Source: Platycnemis pennipes (taxonomy: Eukaryota; Arthropoda; Insecta; Odonata; Platycnemididae). Taken from it: a stretch of 64,000 nucleotides of DNA. The stretch is from assembly GCA_933228895.1 (NCBI GenBank), contig OW121857.1, forward strand, positions 2,666,001 to 2,730,000, read 5' to 3'. Positions 39,371 to 51,500 of this stretch are shown one piece after another. The position numbers and the translations under genes are program-made. Under the pieces are notes generated by a model that was not told the DNA's origin, did not search any database, and saw only the letters and a program-made list of their open reading frames with translations. How positions within the stretch are numbered: the stretch's first letter is position 1; every line of letters starts with the position of its first letter.

Positions 39371-42300
39371 AGCAGAATTTTTTTTGAATTGCTAGGAAAT
39401 ACTTGACAAAATTTTGAGAGTAGCAACGAGAAGATGCGAAAACGTGAATTTATTTGCATAAACAGCGTTTATAATTGAAATAAGTAGCATAAATTCAGAA
39501 TTGAAGGTACGACATTAAGCAGAATTTCTTTATTTTGTAATGAACTACTTAACAAAATTGTGTGGATCGCAACGTTAAGAATCGAAAACGAGAATTTTAT
39601 TTGCAAAAAGAGCGTTTGTGGTTGACATAAAAAGCATAAATTCATAATTCAAGTAACGCCACTGAGAGGAATTTTTTTAATTTGCTATGAAATACTTAAT
39701 AAAATTGAATGGATCGCATCGAGAAGTGGCGATATTGTAAATTTTATTTGCAAAATTAGCGTTTTTAGGTGAAATAAATAGCATAAATTGAGAAAACAAG
39801 TAACATCACTGAACAGAATTTTTTAATATTGATATGAAATACTTAACAAAATTGTGTGGATAGCAACGAGAAGAGGCGAAATTATGAATTTTATTTGTTA
39901 AACAGCGTTTGTAGTTAAATAAAAAACATAAATTCAGACTACAAATAACGCCACTTCTCAGAATTTTTTAAAATTGCTATGAAATACTTAACAAAAATGT
40001 GTGGATTGCAACGAGAAGAGGCGAAACCGTGAATTTATTTGCAAAAACAGCGTTTGTAGTTGAAATAAGTAGCATAAATTCAGAATTGAAAGTACGCCAT
40101 TGAGCAGAATTTTTTTATTTTGTAATGAACTACTTAACAAAATTGTGTACATCACAACGAGAAGAATCTAAAACGCGAAATTTATTTCCAAAAACAGCGT
40201 TTGTAGTTGAAATAAAAAGCATAAATTCATAATTCAAGTAACGCCACTGAGCAGAATTTTTTTATTTTGCTATGAAATACCTAACAAAATTGTGTGGATC
40301 GCAACGAGACGGCGAAATTATGAATTTTATTAGCAAAAAGAGAGTTTGTTGTTGAAATAAATAGCATAAATTCAGCATTCAAGTAACGCCAATGAGCAGA
40401 ATTTTTTTATTTTGATATGAAATACTTAACAAAATTGTGTGGATCGACGCGAGAAGAGGCGAAAACGCGAATTTTATTTGCAAAAGCAGCGTTGGTTGTT
40501 GAAAGAAATAACATAAATTCAGAATTGAAGTAAGGCCACTGAGAGAAATTTTTTAATTTTGCTATGAAACCTTTAAAACATTGTGTGCATCGCAACGACA
40601 AATGGTGAAATTATGAATTTTTTATGCAAAAACTGCGTTTGTAGGTAAAATAAATAGCATATTTTGAGAAAAGAAGCAACGTCACTGAACAGACTATTTT
40701 AATATTGATATGAAATACTAAACAAAATTATGTGGATAGCATCGAGAAGAGGCGAAATTATGAATTTTATTTGAAAAGAAGCGTTTGTAGGTGAAATAAA
40801 GAGCATAAATTGATAATTCAAGTAACGCCACAGAACAGAATTTTTTTATAATGCTATGAAATACTTAACAAAATTGTGTGCATAGCAACGAGAACAGGTG
40901 AAAACGTGAATTTATTTGCAAGAACAGCGTTTGTAGATTAAATAAATAGCATAAATACAGAATTGAAGTAACGCCATTGAGCAGAATTTTTTTATTTTGT
41001 AATAAAATACTTAACGAAATTGTGTGGATCGCAACCAGAAGAGGCTAAAACGCGAATTTTATTTGCAAAAAGAGCGTTTGTAGTTGAAATAAAAAGCATA
41101 AATTCATAATTCAAGTGACGCCACTGAGCAGAATTTTTTTATTTTGCTATGAAATACCTGACAAAATTGTGTGGATCGCAACGAGAAGTGGCGAAATTAT
41201 GAATTTTATTAGCAAAAAGAGCGTTTGTAGGTGAAAAAAATAGCATAATTTGAGAATACATGTAACGCCACTGAGCAGAATTTTTTTATATTGCGGAAAT
41301 TGTGGCGAAATTATGAATTTTATTTGCAAAAGCAGCGTTGGTTGTTGAAAGAAATAACATAAATTCAGAATTGAAGTACGGCCACTGAGAGGATTTTTTT
41401 AATTTTGCTATGAAACCTTTGAAACATTGTGTGGATAGCAATGAGAAGAGGCGAAATTATGAATTTTATTTATAAAACAGCGTTTGTAGTTAAATAAAAA
41501 GAATAAATTCAGACTACAAATAACGCCACTGATCAGAATTTTTTTATATTGCTATGAAACACTTAACAAAATTGTGTGGATTGCAACTAGATGAGGCGAA
41601 ACCGTGAATTTATTTGCAAAAACAGCGTTTTTAGTTAAAATAAAAAGCATAAATTCATAATTCTAGTAACGCAACTGAGCAGAATTTTTTTATTTTGCTA
41701 TGAAATACTTAACAAAATTGTCTGGATCGCAACGAGAAGTGGCGAAATTACGAATTTTATTAGCAAAAAGAGCGTTTGTAGTTTAAATAAATACATTGAA
41801 TTCAGAATTCAAGTAACACCACTGAGCAGAATTTTTTTATATTGCTAGGAAATATTTGACAAAATTGTTAGGATCGCTACGAGATGTGGCGAAATTTTGA
41901 ATTTTATTTGCAAAAACAGCGTTTGTAGCTGAAATAAAAGGATAAATTCATAATTCAAGTAACGCCACCGAGCAGAATTTTTTTATATTGCTAAAAAAAA
42001 TACTTGACAAAATTTTGTGGATCGCAACGAAAAGAGGCGAAATTATGAATTTTATTTGGAAAAACAGCGTTTGTAGGTGAAATAAATAGCATAAATTGAT
42101 AATTCAAGTAACGCCACTGATCAGAATTTTTTATAATGCTATGAAATACTTAACAAAATTGTGTGCATAGCAACGAGAAGAGGCGAAAACGTGAATTTAT
42201 GTGCAAAAACAGCGTTTGTAGTTTAAATAAATAGCATAAAGTCAGAATTGAAGTAACGCCATTGAGCAGAATTTTTTTATTTTGTAATAAAATACTTAAC

Positions 42301-42524
42301 AAAATTGTGTGGATCGCAACCAGAAGAGGCAAAAACGCGAATTTTATTTGCAAAAAGGGCGTTTGTAGTTGAAATAAAAAGCATAAATTCATAATTCAAG
42401 TAACGCCGCTGAGCAGAATTTTTTTATTTTGCTATGAAATACCTAACAAAATTCCGTGTATCGCAACGAGAAGTGGCGAAATTATGAATTTTATTAGCTA
42501 AAACAGCATTTGTAGTTGAAAAAA
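39292..42524. repeat. Divergent-domain superunit 1
   Basis: 3233-bp hairpin-to-hairpin unit of the divergent domain, with a 114-bp short monomer near 41280. It shares order with the following two units but with many more differences than left-domain copies have. No gene is visible. Confidence 0.8.
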
Positions 42525-42602
42525 ATAGCATAATTATATGCCATATAATTATGCTATATTATATAAGCAGTGGCGTTACATATATTCTATGTAACGCCAC
42601 TG
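42525..42602. repeat. Double hairpin 14, diverged
   Basis: First palindrome at 42525-42557 has a C instead of G at the centre and the gctatatt variant. Second at 42568-42602 is standard. Confidence 0.93.
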
Positions 42603-45171
42603 AGCAGAATTTTTTTATATTGCTAGGAAATATTTGCCAAAATATGAGGATCGCAACGGCATGTGGCGAAATTATGAATTTTATTTGCAAAAACAGCGTT
42701 TGTAGTTTAAATAAATAGCATGAATTCAGAATTCAAGTAACGCCACTGAGCAGAATTTTTTTAAATTGCTAGGAAATACTTGACAAACTTTTGAGAGTAG
42801 CAACGAGAAGATGCGAAAACGAGAATTTATTTGCATAAACAGCGTTTATAATTGAAATAAGTAGCATAAATTCAGAATTGAAGGTACGCTAACAAGCAGA
42901 ATTTCTTTATTTTGTAATGAACTACTTAACAAAATTGTGTGGATCGCAACGTTAAGAATCGAAAACGAGAATTTTATTTGCAAAAAGAGCGTTTGTGGTT
43001 GACATAAAAAGCATAAATTCATAATTCAAGTAACGCCACTGAGAGGAATTTTTTTAATTTGCTATGAAATACTTAATAAAATTGACTGGATCGCATCGAG
43101 AAGTGGCAATATTATAAATTTTATTTGCAAAATTAGCGTTTTTAGTTGAAATAAATAGCATAAATTGAGAAAACAAGTAACATCACTGAACAGAATTTTT
43201 TAATATTGATATGAAATACTTAACAAAATTGTGTGGATAGCAACGAGAAGAGGCGAAATTATGAATTTTATTTGTTAAACAGCGTTTGTAGTTAAATAAA
43301 AAACATAAATTCAGACTACAAATAACGCCACTTCTCAGAATTTTTTAAAATTGCTATGAAATACTTAACAAAAATGTGTGGATTGCAACGAGAAGAGGCG
43401 AAACCGTGAATTTATTTGCAAAAACAGCGTTTGTAGTTGAAATAAGTAGCATAAATTCAGAATTGAAAGTACGCCATTGAGCAGAATTTTTTTATTTTGT
43501 AATGAACTACTTAACAAAATTGTGTACATCACAACGAGAAGAATCTAAAACGCGAAATTTATTTCCAAAAACAGCGTTTGTAGTTGAAATAAAAAGCATA
43601 AATTCATAATTCAAGTAACGCCACTGAGCAGAATTTTTTTATTTTGCTATGAAATACCTAACAAAATTGTGTGGAACGCAACGAGAAGTGGCGAAATTAT
43701 GAATTTTATTAGCAAAAAGAGCTATTGTAGGTGAAAAAAATAGCATAATTTGAGAATACATGAAACGCCACTGAGCAGAATTTTTTTTTATTGCGGAAAT
43801 TGTGGCGAAATTATGAATTTTATTTGCAAAAGCAGCGTTGGTTGTTGAAAGGAATAACATAAATTCAGAATTGAAGTACGGCCACTGAGAGGATTTTTTT
43901 AAATTTTGCTATGAAACCTTTAAAACATTGTGTGGATAGCAATGAGAAGAGGCGAAATTATGAATTTTATTTATAAAACAGCGTTTGTAGTTAAATAAAA
44001 AGTATAAATTCAGACTACAAATAACGCCACTGATCAGAATTTTTTTATATTGCTATGAAACACTTAACAAAATTGTGTGGATTGCAACGAGATGAGGCGA
44101 AACCGTGAATTTATTTGCAAAAACAGCGTTTTTAGTTAAAATAAAAAGCATAAATTCATAATTCTAGTAACGCAACTGAGCAGAATTTTTTTATTTTGCT
44201 ATGAAATACTTAACAAAATTGTCTGGATCGCAACGAGAAGTGGCGAAATTACGAATTTTATTAGCAAAAAGAGCGTTTGTAGTTTAAATAAAAGACATTG
44301 AATTCAGAATTCAAGTAACACCACTGAGCAGAATTTTTTTATATTGCTAGGAAATATTTGACAAAATTGTTAGGATCGCAACGAGATGTGGCGAAATTAT
44401 GAATTTTATTTGCAAAAACAGCGTTTGTAGCTGAAATAAAAGGATAAATTCATAATTCAAGTAACGCCACCGAGCAGAATTTTTTTATATTGCTAAAAAA
44501 AATACTTGACAAAATTTTGTGGATCGCAACGAAAAGAGGCGAAATTATGAATTTTATTTGGAAAAACAGCGTTTGTATGTGAAATAAATAGCATAAATTG
44601 ATAATTCAAGTAACGCCACTGAACTGAATTTTTTTATAATGCTATTAAATACTTAACATAATTGTGTGCATAGCAACGAGAAGAGGTTAAAACGTGAATT
44701 TATTTGCAAAAACAGCGTTTGTAGTTGAAATAAAAAGCATAAATTCACAATTCAAGTAACGCCACTGATCAGAATTTTTTATAATGCTATGAAATACTTA
44801 ACAAAATTGTGTGCATAGCAACGAGAAGAGGCGAAAACGTGAATTTATGTGCAAAAACAGCGTTTGTAGTTTAAATAAATAGCATAAAGTCAGAATTGAA
44901 GTAACGCCATTGAGCAGAATTTTTTTATTCCGTAATAAAATACTTAACAAAATTGTGTGGATCGCAACCAGAAGAGGCAAAAACGCGAATTTTATTTGCA
45001 AAAAGAGCGTTTGTAGTTGAAATAAAAAGCATAAATTCATAATTCAAGTAACGCCGCTGAGCAGAATTTTTTTATTTTGCTATGAAATACCTAACAAAAT
45101 TGCGTGTATGGCAACGAGAAGTGGCGAAATTATGAATTTTATTAGCTAAAACAGCATTTGTAGTTGAAAAA
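42525..45171. repeat. Divergent-domain superunit 2
   Basis: 2647-bp unit in tandem with the next one, with recognisable parallel segments at 42150/44798 and 43639/46285. Confidence 0.8.
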
Positions 45172-45248
45172 AATAGCATAATTATATGGCATATAATTAT
45201 GCTATTATATAAGCAGTGGCGTTACATATATTCTATGTAACGCCACTG
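45172..45248. repeat. Double hairpin 15
   Basis: Palindromes at 45172-45206 and 45214-45248. It has the left-domain form and lies within the segment shared with 23366-24058. Confidence 0.95.
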
Positions 45249-48200
45249 AGCAGAATTTTTTTATATTGCTAGGAAATATTTGCCAAAATATGAGGATCGC
45301 AACGGCATGTGGCGAAATTATGAATTTTATTTGCAAAAACAGCGTTTGTAGTTTAAATAAATAGCATGAATTCAGAATTCAAGTAACGCCACTGAGCAGA
45401 ATTTTTTTAAATTGCTAGGAAATACTTGACAAAATTTTGAGAGTAGCAACGAGAAGATGCGAAAACGTGAATTTATTTGCATAAACAGCGTTTATAATTG
45501 AAATAAGTAGCATAAATTCAGAATTGAAGGTACGCCAACAAGCAGAATTTCTTTATTTTGTAATGAACTACTTAACAAAATTGTGTGGATCGCAACGTTA
45601 AGAATCGAAAACGAGAATTTTATTTGCAAAAAGAGCGTTTGTGGTTGACATAAAAAGCATAAATTCATAATTCAAGTAACGCCACTGAGAGGAATTTTTT
45701 TAATTTGCTATGAAATACTTAATAAAATTGACTGGATCGCATCGAGAAGTGGCGATATTATAAATTTTATTTGCAAAATTAGCGTTTTTAGGTGAAATAA
45801 ATAGCATAAATTGAGAAAACAAGTAACATCACTGAACAGAATTTTTTAATATTGATATGAAATACTTAACAAAATTGTGTGGATAGCAACGAGATGAGGC
45901 GAAATTATGAATTTTATTTGTAAAACAGCGTTTGTAGTTAAATAAAAAACATAAATTCAGACTACAAATAACGCCACTTCTCAGAATTTTTTAAAATTGC
46001 TATGAAATAGTTAACAAAAACGTGTGGATTGCAACGATAGGAGGCGAAACCGTGAATTTATTTGCAAGAACAGCGTTTGTAGATTAAATAAATAGCATAA
46101 ATTCAGAATTGAAAGTACGCCATTGAGCAGAATTTTTTTATTTTGTAATGAACTACTTAACAAAATTGTGTACATCACAACGAGAAGAATCTAAAACGCG
46201 AAATTTATTTCCAAAAACAGCGTTTGCAGTTGATATAAAAAGCATAAATTCATAATTCAAGTAACGCCACTGAGCAGAATTTTTTTATTTTGCTATGAAA
46301 TACCTAACAAAATTGTGTGGATCGCAACGAGAAGTGGTGAAATTATGAATTTTATTAGCAAAAAGAGCGTTTGTAGGTGAAAAAAATAGCATAATTTGAG
46401 AATACATGTAACGCCACTGAGCAGAATTTTTTTTTATTGCGGAAATTGTGGCGAAATTATGAATTTTATTTGCAAAAGCAGCGTTGGTTGTTGAAAGGAA
46501 TAACATAAATTCAGAATTGAAGTACGGCCACTGAGAGGATTTTTTTAAATTTTGCTATGAAACCTTTAAAACATTGTGTGGATAGCAATGAGAAGAGGCG
46601 AAATTATGAATTTTATTTATAAAACAGCGTTTGTAGTTAAATAAAAAGAATAAATTCAGACTACAAATAACGCCACTGATCAGAATTTTTTTATATTGCT
46701 ATGAAACACTTAACAAAATTGTGTGGATTGCAACGAGATGAGGCGAAACCGTGAATTTATTTGCAAAAACAGCGTTTTTAGTTAAAATAAAAAGCATAAA
46801 TTCATAATTCTAGTAACGCAACTGAGCAGAATTTTTTTATTTTGCTATAAAATACTTAACAAAATTGTCTGGATCGCAACGAGAAGTGGCGAAATTACGA
46901 ATTTTATTAGCAAAAAGAGCGTTTGTAGTTTAAATAAATACATTGAATTCAGAATTCAAGTAACACCACTGAGCAGAATTTTTTTATATTGCTAGGAAAT
47001 ATTTGACAAAATTGTTAGGATCGCAACGAGATGTGGCGAAATTATGAATTTTATTTGCAAAAACAGCGTTTGTAGCTGAAATAAAAGGATAAATTCATAA
47101 TTCAAGTAACGCGACCGAGCAGAATTTTTTTATATTGCTAAAAAAAATACTTGACAAAATTTTGTGGATCGCAACGAAAAGAGGCGAAATTATGAATTTT
47201 ATTTGGAAAAACAGCGTTTGTAGGTGAAATAAATAGCATAAATTGATAATTCAAGTAACGCCACTGAACTGAATTTTTTTATAATGCTATGAAATACTTA
47301 ACATAATTGTGTGCATAGCAACGAGAAGAGGTTAAAACGTGAATTTATTTGCAAAAACAGCGTTTGTAGTTGAAATAAAAAGCATAAATTCACAATTCAA
47401 GTAACGCCACTGAGCAAAATTTTTTTATTTTGCTATGAAAAACTTAACAAAATTGTGTGGATCGCAACGAGAAATGGCGAATTTATGAATTATATTTGCA
47501 AAAACAGCGTTTGTTGTTGAAATAAATAGCATAAATTCAGCATTCAAGTAACGCCAATAAGCAGAATTTTTTTATTTTGATATGAAATACTTAAAAAAAT
47601 TGTGTGGATCGACGCGAGAAGAGGCGAAAACGCGAATTTTATATGCAAAAGCAGCGTTGGTTGTTGAAAGAAATAACATAAATTTATAAATGAAGTAAGG
47701 CCACTGAGAGGAATTTTTTAATTTTCCTATGAAACCTTTAAAACATTGTGTGGATCGCAACGGCAAATGGTGAAATTATGAATTTTTTTTGCAAAAACTT
47801 CGTTTGTAGGTAAAATAAATAGCATAAATTGAGAAAAAAAGTAACGTCACTGAGCAGAATTTTATAATATTGATATGAAATACTTAACAAAATTATGTGA
47901 ATAGCAACGAGAAGAGGCGAAATTATGAATTTTATTTGGAAAAACAGCGTTTGTAGATGAAATAAATAGCATAAATTGATAATTCAAGTACCGCCACTGA
48001 ACAGAATTTTTTTATAATGCTATGAAATACTTAACAAAATTGTGTGTATAGCAACGAGAAGAGGCGAAAACGTGAATTTATTTGCAAAAACAGCGTTTGT
48101 AGTTTAAACAAATAGCATAAATTCAGAATTGAAGTAACGCCATTGAGCAGAATTTTTTTATTTGGTAATAAAATACTTAACAAAATTGTGTGGATCGCAA

Positions 48201-48337
48201 CCAGAAGAGGCAAAAACGCGAATTTCATTTGCAAAAAGAGCGTTTGTAGTTGAAATAAAAAGCATAAATTCATAATTCAAGTAACGCCGCTGAGCAGAAT
48301 TTTTTTATTTTGCTATGAAATACCTAACAAAATTGCG

Positions 48338-48341
48338 TGGA
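48338..48341. repeat. Target-site duplication, left
   Basis: TGGA directly before the left LTR, repeated after the right LTR at 53446-53449. Joining the flanks regenerates the normal monomer text gcgtggatcgcaacgag. A 5-bp reading (TGGAT, with the LTR starting GT) is also formally possible, but TG...CA ends favour 4 bp. Confidence 0.85.
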
Positions 48342-48559
48342 TGTCGTACAGCAGCGGTTGAGTCAATTCACAGACCACTACTTACAATGTTTCTTGCTTT
48401 ATTTTTCTTTGGGAGAAATACAGACAAAATCGAATACAGCCTTTTTCTTTCTTTTCCAACAGTCCGATCCCAAAAATCAACAACCTTCCTTTGTTTTTTT
48501 CCCATGGCAACCTCGTTCCTGAAAGTTATTGAGGGTTTTCTTATCTAGACCATACGTCA
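48342..48559 (-). repeat. 3' LTR (218 bp)
   Basis: Copy of the 5' LTR at an offset of 4886 bp. In sense orientation it follows pol after only 26 bp. It contains a poly(A) signal AATAAA (48398-48403). Confidence 0.96.
48398..48403 (-). terminator. Candidate poly(A) signal in 3' LTR
   Basis: AATAAA on the minus strand within gaaaaataaagc, in the last third of the LTR in sense orientation. The same motif is at 53284-53289 in the 5' LTR. Use as the polyadenylation signal is inferred. Confidence 0.6.
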
Positions 48560-48587
48560 ACTATCCCCCCCAAAACCCTCAATAACT
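48524..48587. repeat. 16-bp inverted repeat flanking the U3/PPT boundary
   Basis: agttattgagggtttt at 48524-48539, inside the 3' LTR, is the exact reverse complement of aaaaccctcaataact at 48572-48587. The 32-base loop contains the run of seven G (sense strand) and the LTR boundary, and the pol stop codon (48586-48588) overlaps the outer arm. In element RNA this could form a stem-loop that presents the polypurine tract. The 5' LTR has only one of the arms. Confidence 0.9.
48560..48579 (-). promoter_or_regulatory. Polypurine tract before 3' LTR
   Basis: The sense strand reads GAGGGTTTTGGGGGGGATAGT directly before TGACG of the LTR, with a run of seven G at 48565-48571. This is the expected position of the plus-strand primer for reverse transcription. 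Confidence 0.8.
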
Positions 48588-51500
48588 AACAGCTAACCCT
48601 AGGTCTCAAGTTATACCTGGGTTCTAAAGTCTCTCTAACCGCAGGTGCCCCTTGTCGAACCTCTTCAGGAGCTTCGTCTTCCCTCCGTAGTGGTCGAGGT
48701 AGCAACTTCAATTCCGACTGGTGAACCTTAGTGGGAGGGTCTGTCTTCAGGAAATAAATTCCATTTCCCAGCTTCTTGTCAACCTTGAAGGGTCCGACCC
48801 ATTTTGGAGCAAGACCAGCATGGTATCCCTGAAGCTTGCAGCTGATTTGGTGGTTCCTCCGCAGAACCAGCTGCCCAGGCTGCAAATCCTCTTCAGCAAC
48901 CTGGTCCACCGCTTCAGCTTCCTTTTCAGAGCGCTTGGTCGCTTCTTTGTGCATTCGGTGAACCTGTTTCTGGTGATTCTCGATCCAGGCCACATAGGGG
49001 ATATCCTCTTCTTCTTCAACAGCCTCGATTCCCCAATCGCCAGTGCATCGAATCGGTCTTCCCAAGAATAGCTCTGCCGGAGAGTAGCCAGTGACGCGGT
49101 TGACTCGTTGCCTAGTAGCAAAAAGAGACTCATGTAGGTGCTGGTCCCATCTGTTATGCCTCTCGTTCAAGAGGTGTATCCGCAACATCTTTTTCAACTC
49201 CTGGTTCCTTCTCTCTGTGGGGTTTGCCTGAGGACGATAAACAGGCGTAGTCCAGTGTTCAATTCCCCATGCCTCTAATGCTTGAGCCCACTGCCTTGAA
49301 GTGAATTGAGACCCGTTGTCAGTGAGAAGACATCTGGGATAACCATACCGACTGAATACCTCAGTCTTTAGAAGATGGAGTACTCGTCCTGAAGTTGCCT
49401 CGGGTATAGCAAAGGCTTCCACCCACCTGGTAAACAAATCAGTGACAACCAGGATACCGGTCTTCCCACGTGCCGTCCGAGGATAAGGTCCCATCAGGTC
49501 TAGAGCCAGAACTTCCCAGGGTCGATGTGGTCGTCTTCCTCTTGAGCTGGTATTGGCCTTCTGGTTGCTCGCTTTGGTGCATGCACATACTGGACACTCT
49601 TGTATGTACCTTTTGACGTCTTGGCGCATATGCACCCAGAAGAACCGCCGACGAATCGATAGGTAAGTTTCCTCCTGGCCAGGGTGACCAGCTTCAGGCC
49701 CATCGTGGAACTTCTCTAATACGGCCCTAGCTTCAGATCTTGGCACCACAGGCACCGGTGACCGATCCGAGAGATGGGAGGCACAAAAAAGAACATCGTT
49801 CTCGAGACGGAGATTCTTATAACACATCTTGAAAGCGGCGGGAACACTTCTGCTATCTGTGCTGCGTTTGCCAATCCAAGATTTCATCTTTTTACAGGCC
49901 CCATCATTATTCTGCCATCTCCTAATCGTGTCCATATCGAAGGGTTTCCTTTCACCAGTAACAGCCATAAGAACAGGTAATTCTACTTCCCCTTTCCGTA
50001 AATCTGGAACTTCCCTCTCCAATAGTTCTCTGTCTGAATTTGGTTCATTCACAGGATTTCTCGACAGGCTATCAGCTGCTTGATTACTCGATCCAGGGAC
50101 ATGACAAATGTCAAAGTCAAAGTCCGCTAGTATCAATGACCAACGCATCAATTTCGATTTTGTTCCAGCCACTTCATTTAACCATTTAAGAGATGAGTTG
50201 TCTGTGTAGAGTTGGAATTTCCTCCCTTCAAGGTAGCCTCGAAATTTCCCAACAGCCCAGACTACCGCTAAAGCCTCCTTCTCAGCTGTACAGTAATTCC
50301 TCTCTGTTGGTGACATTTTCCGGCTAGCGTACTCTATAACCCTCCTTTCGCCTCGGTCGGTCTCTTGGAATAGTACAGCTCCAAGTCCAAGATCGCTAGC
50401 ATCGGTCTGTAGATTTAATTTCCTATGAGGGTCCGGGTGTGCCAACCTTGGAGCATTACAGATGCTTCCCTTGATCTGATCAAAGGCTCTTTGTTCGCGT
50501 TCAGTCCATTTGAAGGGAGTTGTCTTATTTAGTAAATCAGTCAGTGGAACAGCTTTTACTTCAAAATGAGGTACAAAACTACTGTACCAACCACAAAGTC
50601 CCAAAAACTGACGGACTTGCTTCTTAGTTTTTGGTCGATTGTATTCCTCAATAGACTTATTCTTTTCTGGTTGTCTTCCTAGACCTTCAGGAGTCAAAAC
50701 ATGTCCAAGGTATTCAACCTCTGGGGTAACAAAGTGGCATTTCTTCAACTGGCAAGTTAGTCCATGAATCTTCAGTCTTTCTAGTATTTTGGATAGATGC
50801 ATCAGATGTTCTTCAAATCCGTTTTTACTATAGACTAGAATATCATCTAGGTAAACTTGACAAAAATCACCTATATATCCAGAGAGTACTTCATCCATTA
50901 ACCTCATAAAAGTGGCAGGGGCATTTTTCAATCCGAACGGCATAACTCGGAATTGGTACAAACCACGAGGAGTAGCAAAGGCGGTCATTTCCCTTGAGCC
51001 TTCTTCCATCTCCACCTGCCAAAACCCTGAATTTAAGTCGAGGGTGCTAAAGATCTTAGCACCGCTAACTCTCTTCAACAATTCCTTCAAATCAGGCATG
51101 GGATAGGCGTCACTCACAGTCTGAAAATTAAGCCTTCTAAAGTCAACACAAAGCCGGTACTCCCCATTTTTCTTCTTTGGCAGCACAACCGGCGAAACCC
51201 AATTTGAAGTTGATGGCTCAATTAACCCTTCGCTCTCCATTTCCTGTATTTTCTTATATACAAATGCTCGCTTGTCAGGATTCATAGGATAAGGTCTCTG
51301 TTTAATGGGTTCATTACTTTTGCAAATAATTTTATGTTTGACGGTGGAGGTGTAACCAATGCTATCTGTAATGACTTCTGGAAACTGATTGAAAATATTC
51401 ATCAATGCTTGTTTCTGTTCTGCTGCTAATGGACCAACTTGCAACTCATCCAGATTGATTCCACAATCGTTTGCGCTTTTAGAAAAATTTCCGTTTCTCC

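Larger units (their letters stand above)
1..48341. repeat. 147-bp satellite array, left arm
   Basis: Head-to-tail tandem array of an AT-rich monomer of about 147 bp. Successive starts of the landmark taacgccactgagcag lie at 89, 236, 382, 531 and 677, giving steps of 146-149 bp. Each monomer has the landmark, a run of about seven T, a tgtggatcgcaacgag block, a gaattttatttgcaaaaaca block and an AT-rich tail with agcataaattca. The monomer contains a partial dyad: cgccact at monomer positions 4-10 and agtggcg at 72-78 in copies with the agtggcg variant. All open frames here are by-products of repetition, because 147 is divisible by three and a stop-free frame carries into the next monomer. Homogeneity is high up to about 37600 and lower beyond. 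A role as centromeric or pericentromeric satellite is inferred, not shown. Confidence 0.96.
45172..48341. repeat. Divergent-domain superunit 3, broken by the retrotransposon
   Basis: Satellite up to the insertion point, parallel to 42525 onward until about 47300, then monomers like those near 38600. The retrotransposon lies in the monomer that would precede the next double hairpin. Confidence 0.8.

Noticed and set aside
120..48273. Dozens of open frames of 60-123 codons on both strands in the left satellite arm
   Set aside because: They are the same few translations repeated in step with the satellite. A 147-bp period is a multiple of three, so one stop-free frame runs through successive monomers on either strand. 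No codon bias, domain or conserved start supports coding.
1..48341. CRISPR array
   Set aside because: Repeats are direct but have no unique spacers; the whole unit of about 147 bp is repeated and no cas genes occur.
48560..48588. env gene downstream of pol
   Set aside because: Only 26 bp separate the pol stop from the 3' LTR and no further long frame exists.
48586..48900. Integrase C-terminal chromodomain
   Set aside because: The tail after the GPY/F module is short and ends in YNLRPR; no aromatic-cage pattern is visible.
48747..49703. Additional minus-strand open frames of 67 and 128 codons within pol
   Set aside because: They are alternative frames overlapping the intact integrase coding region.
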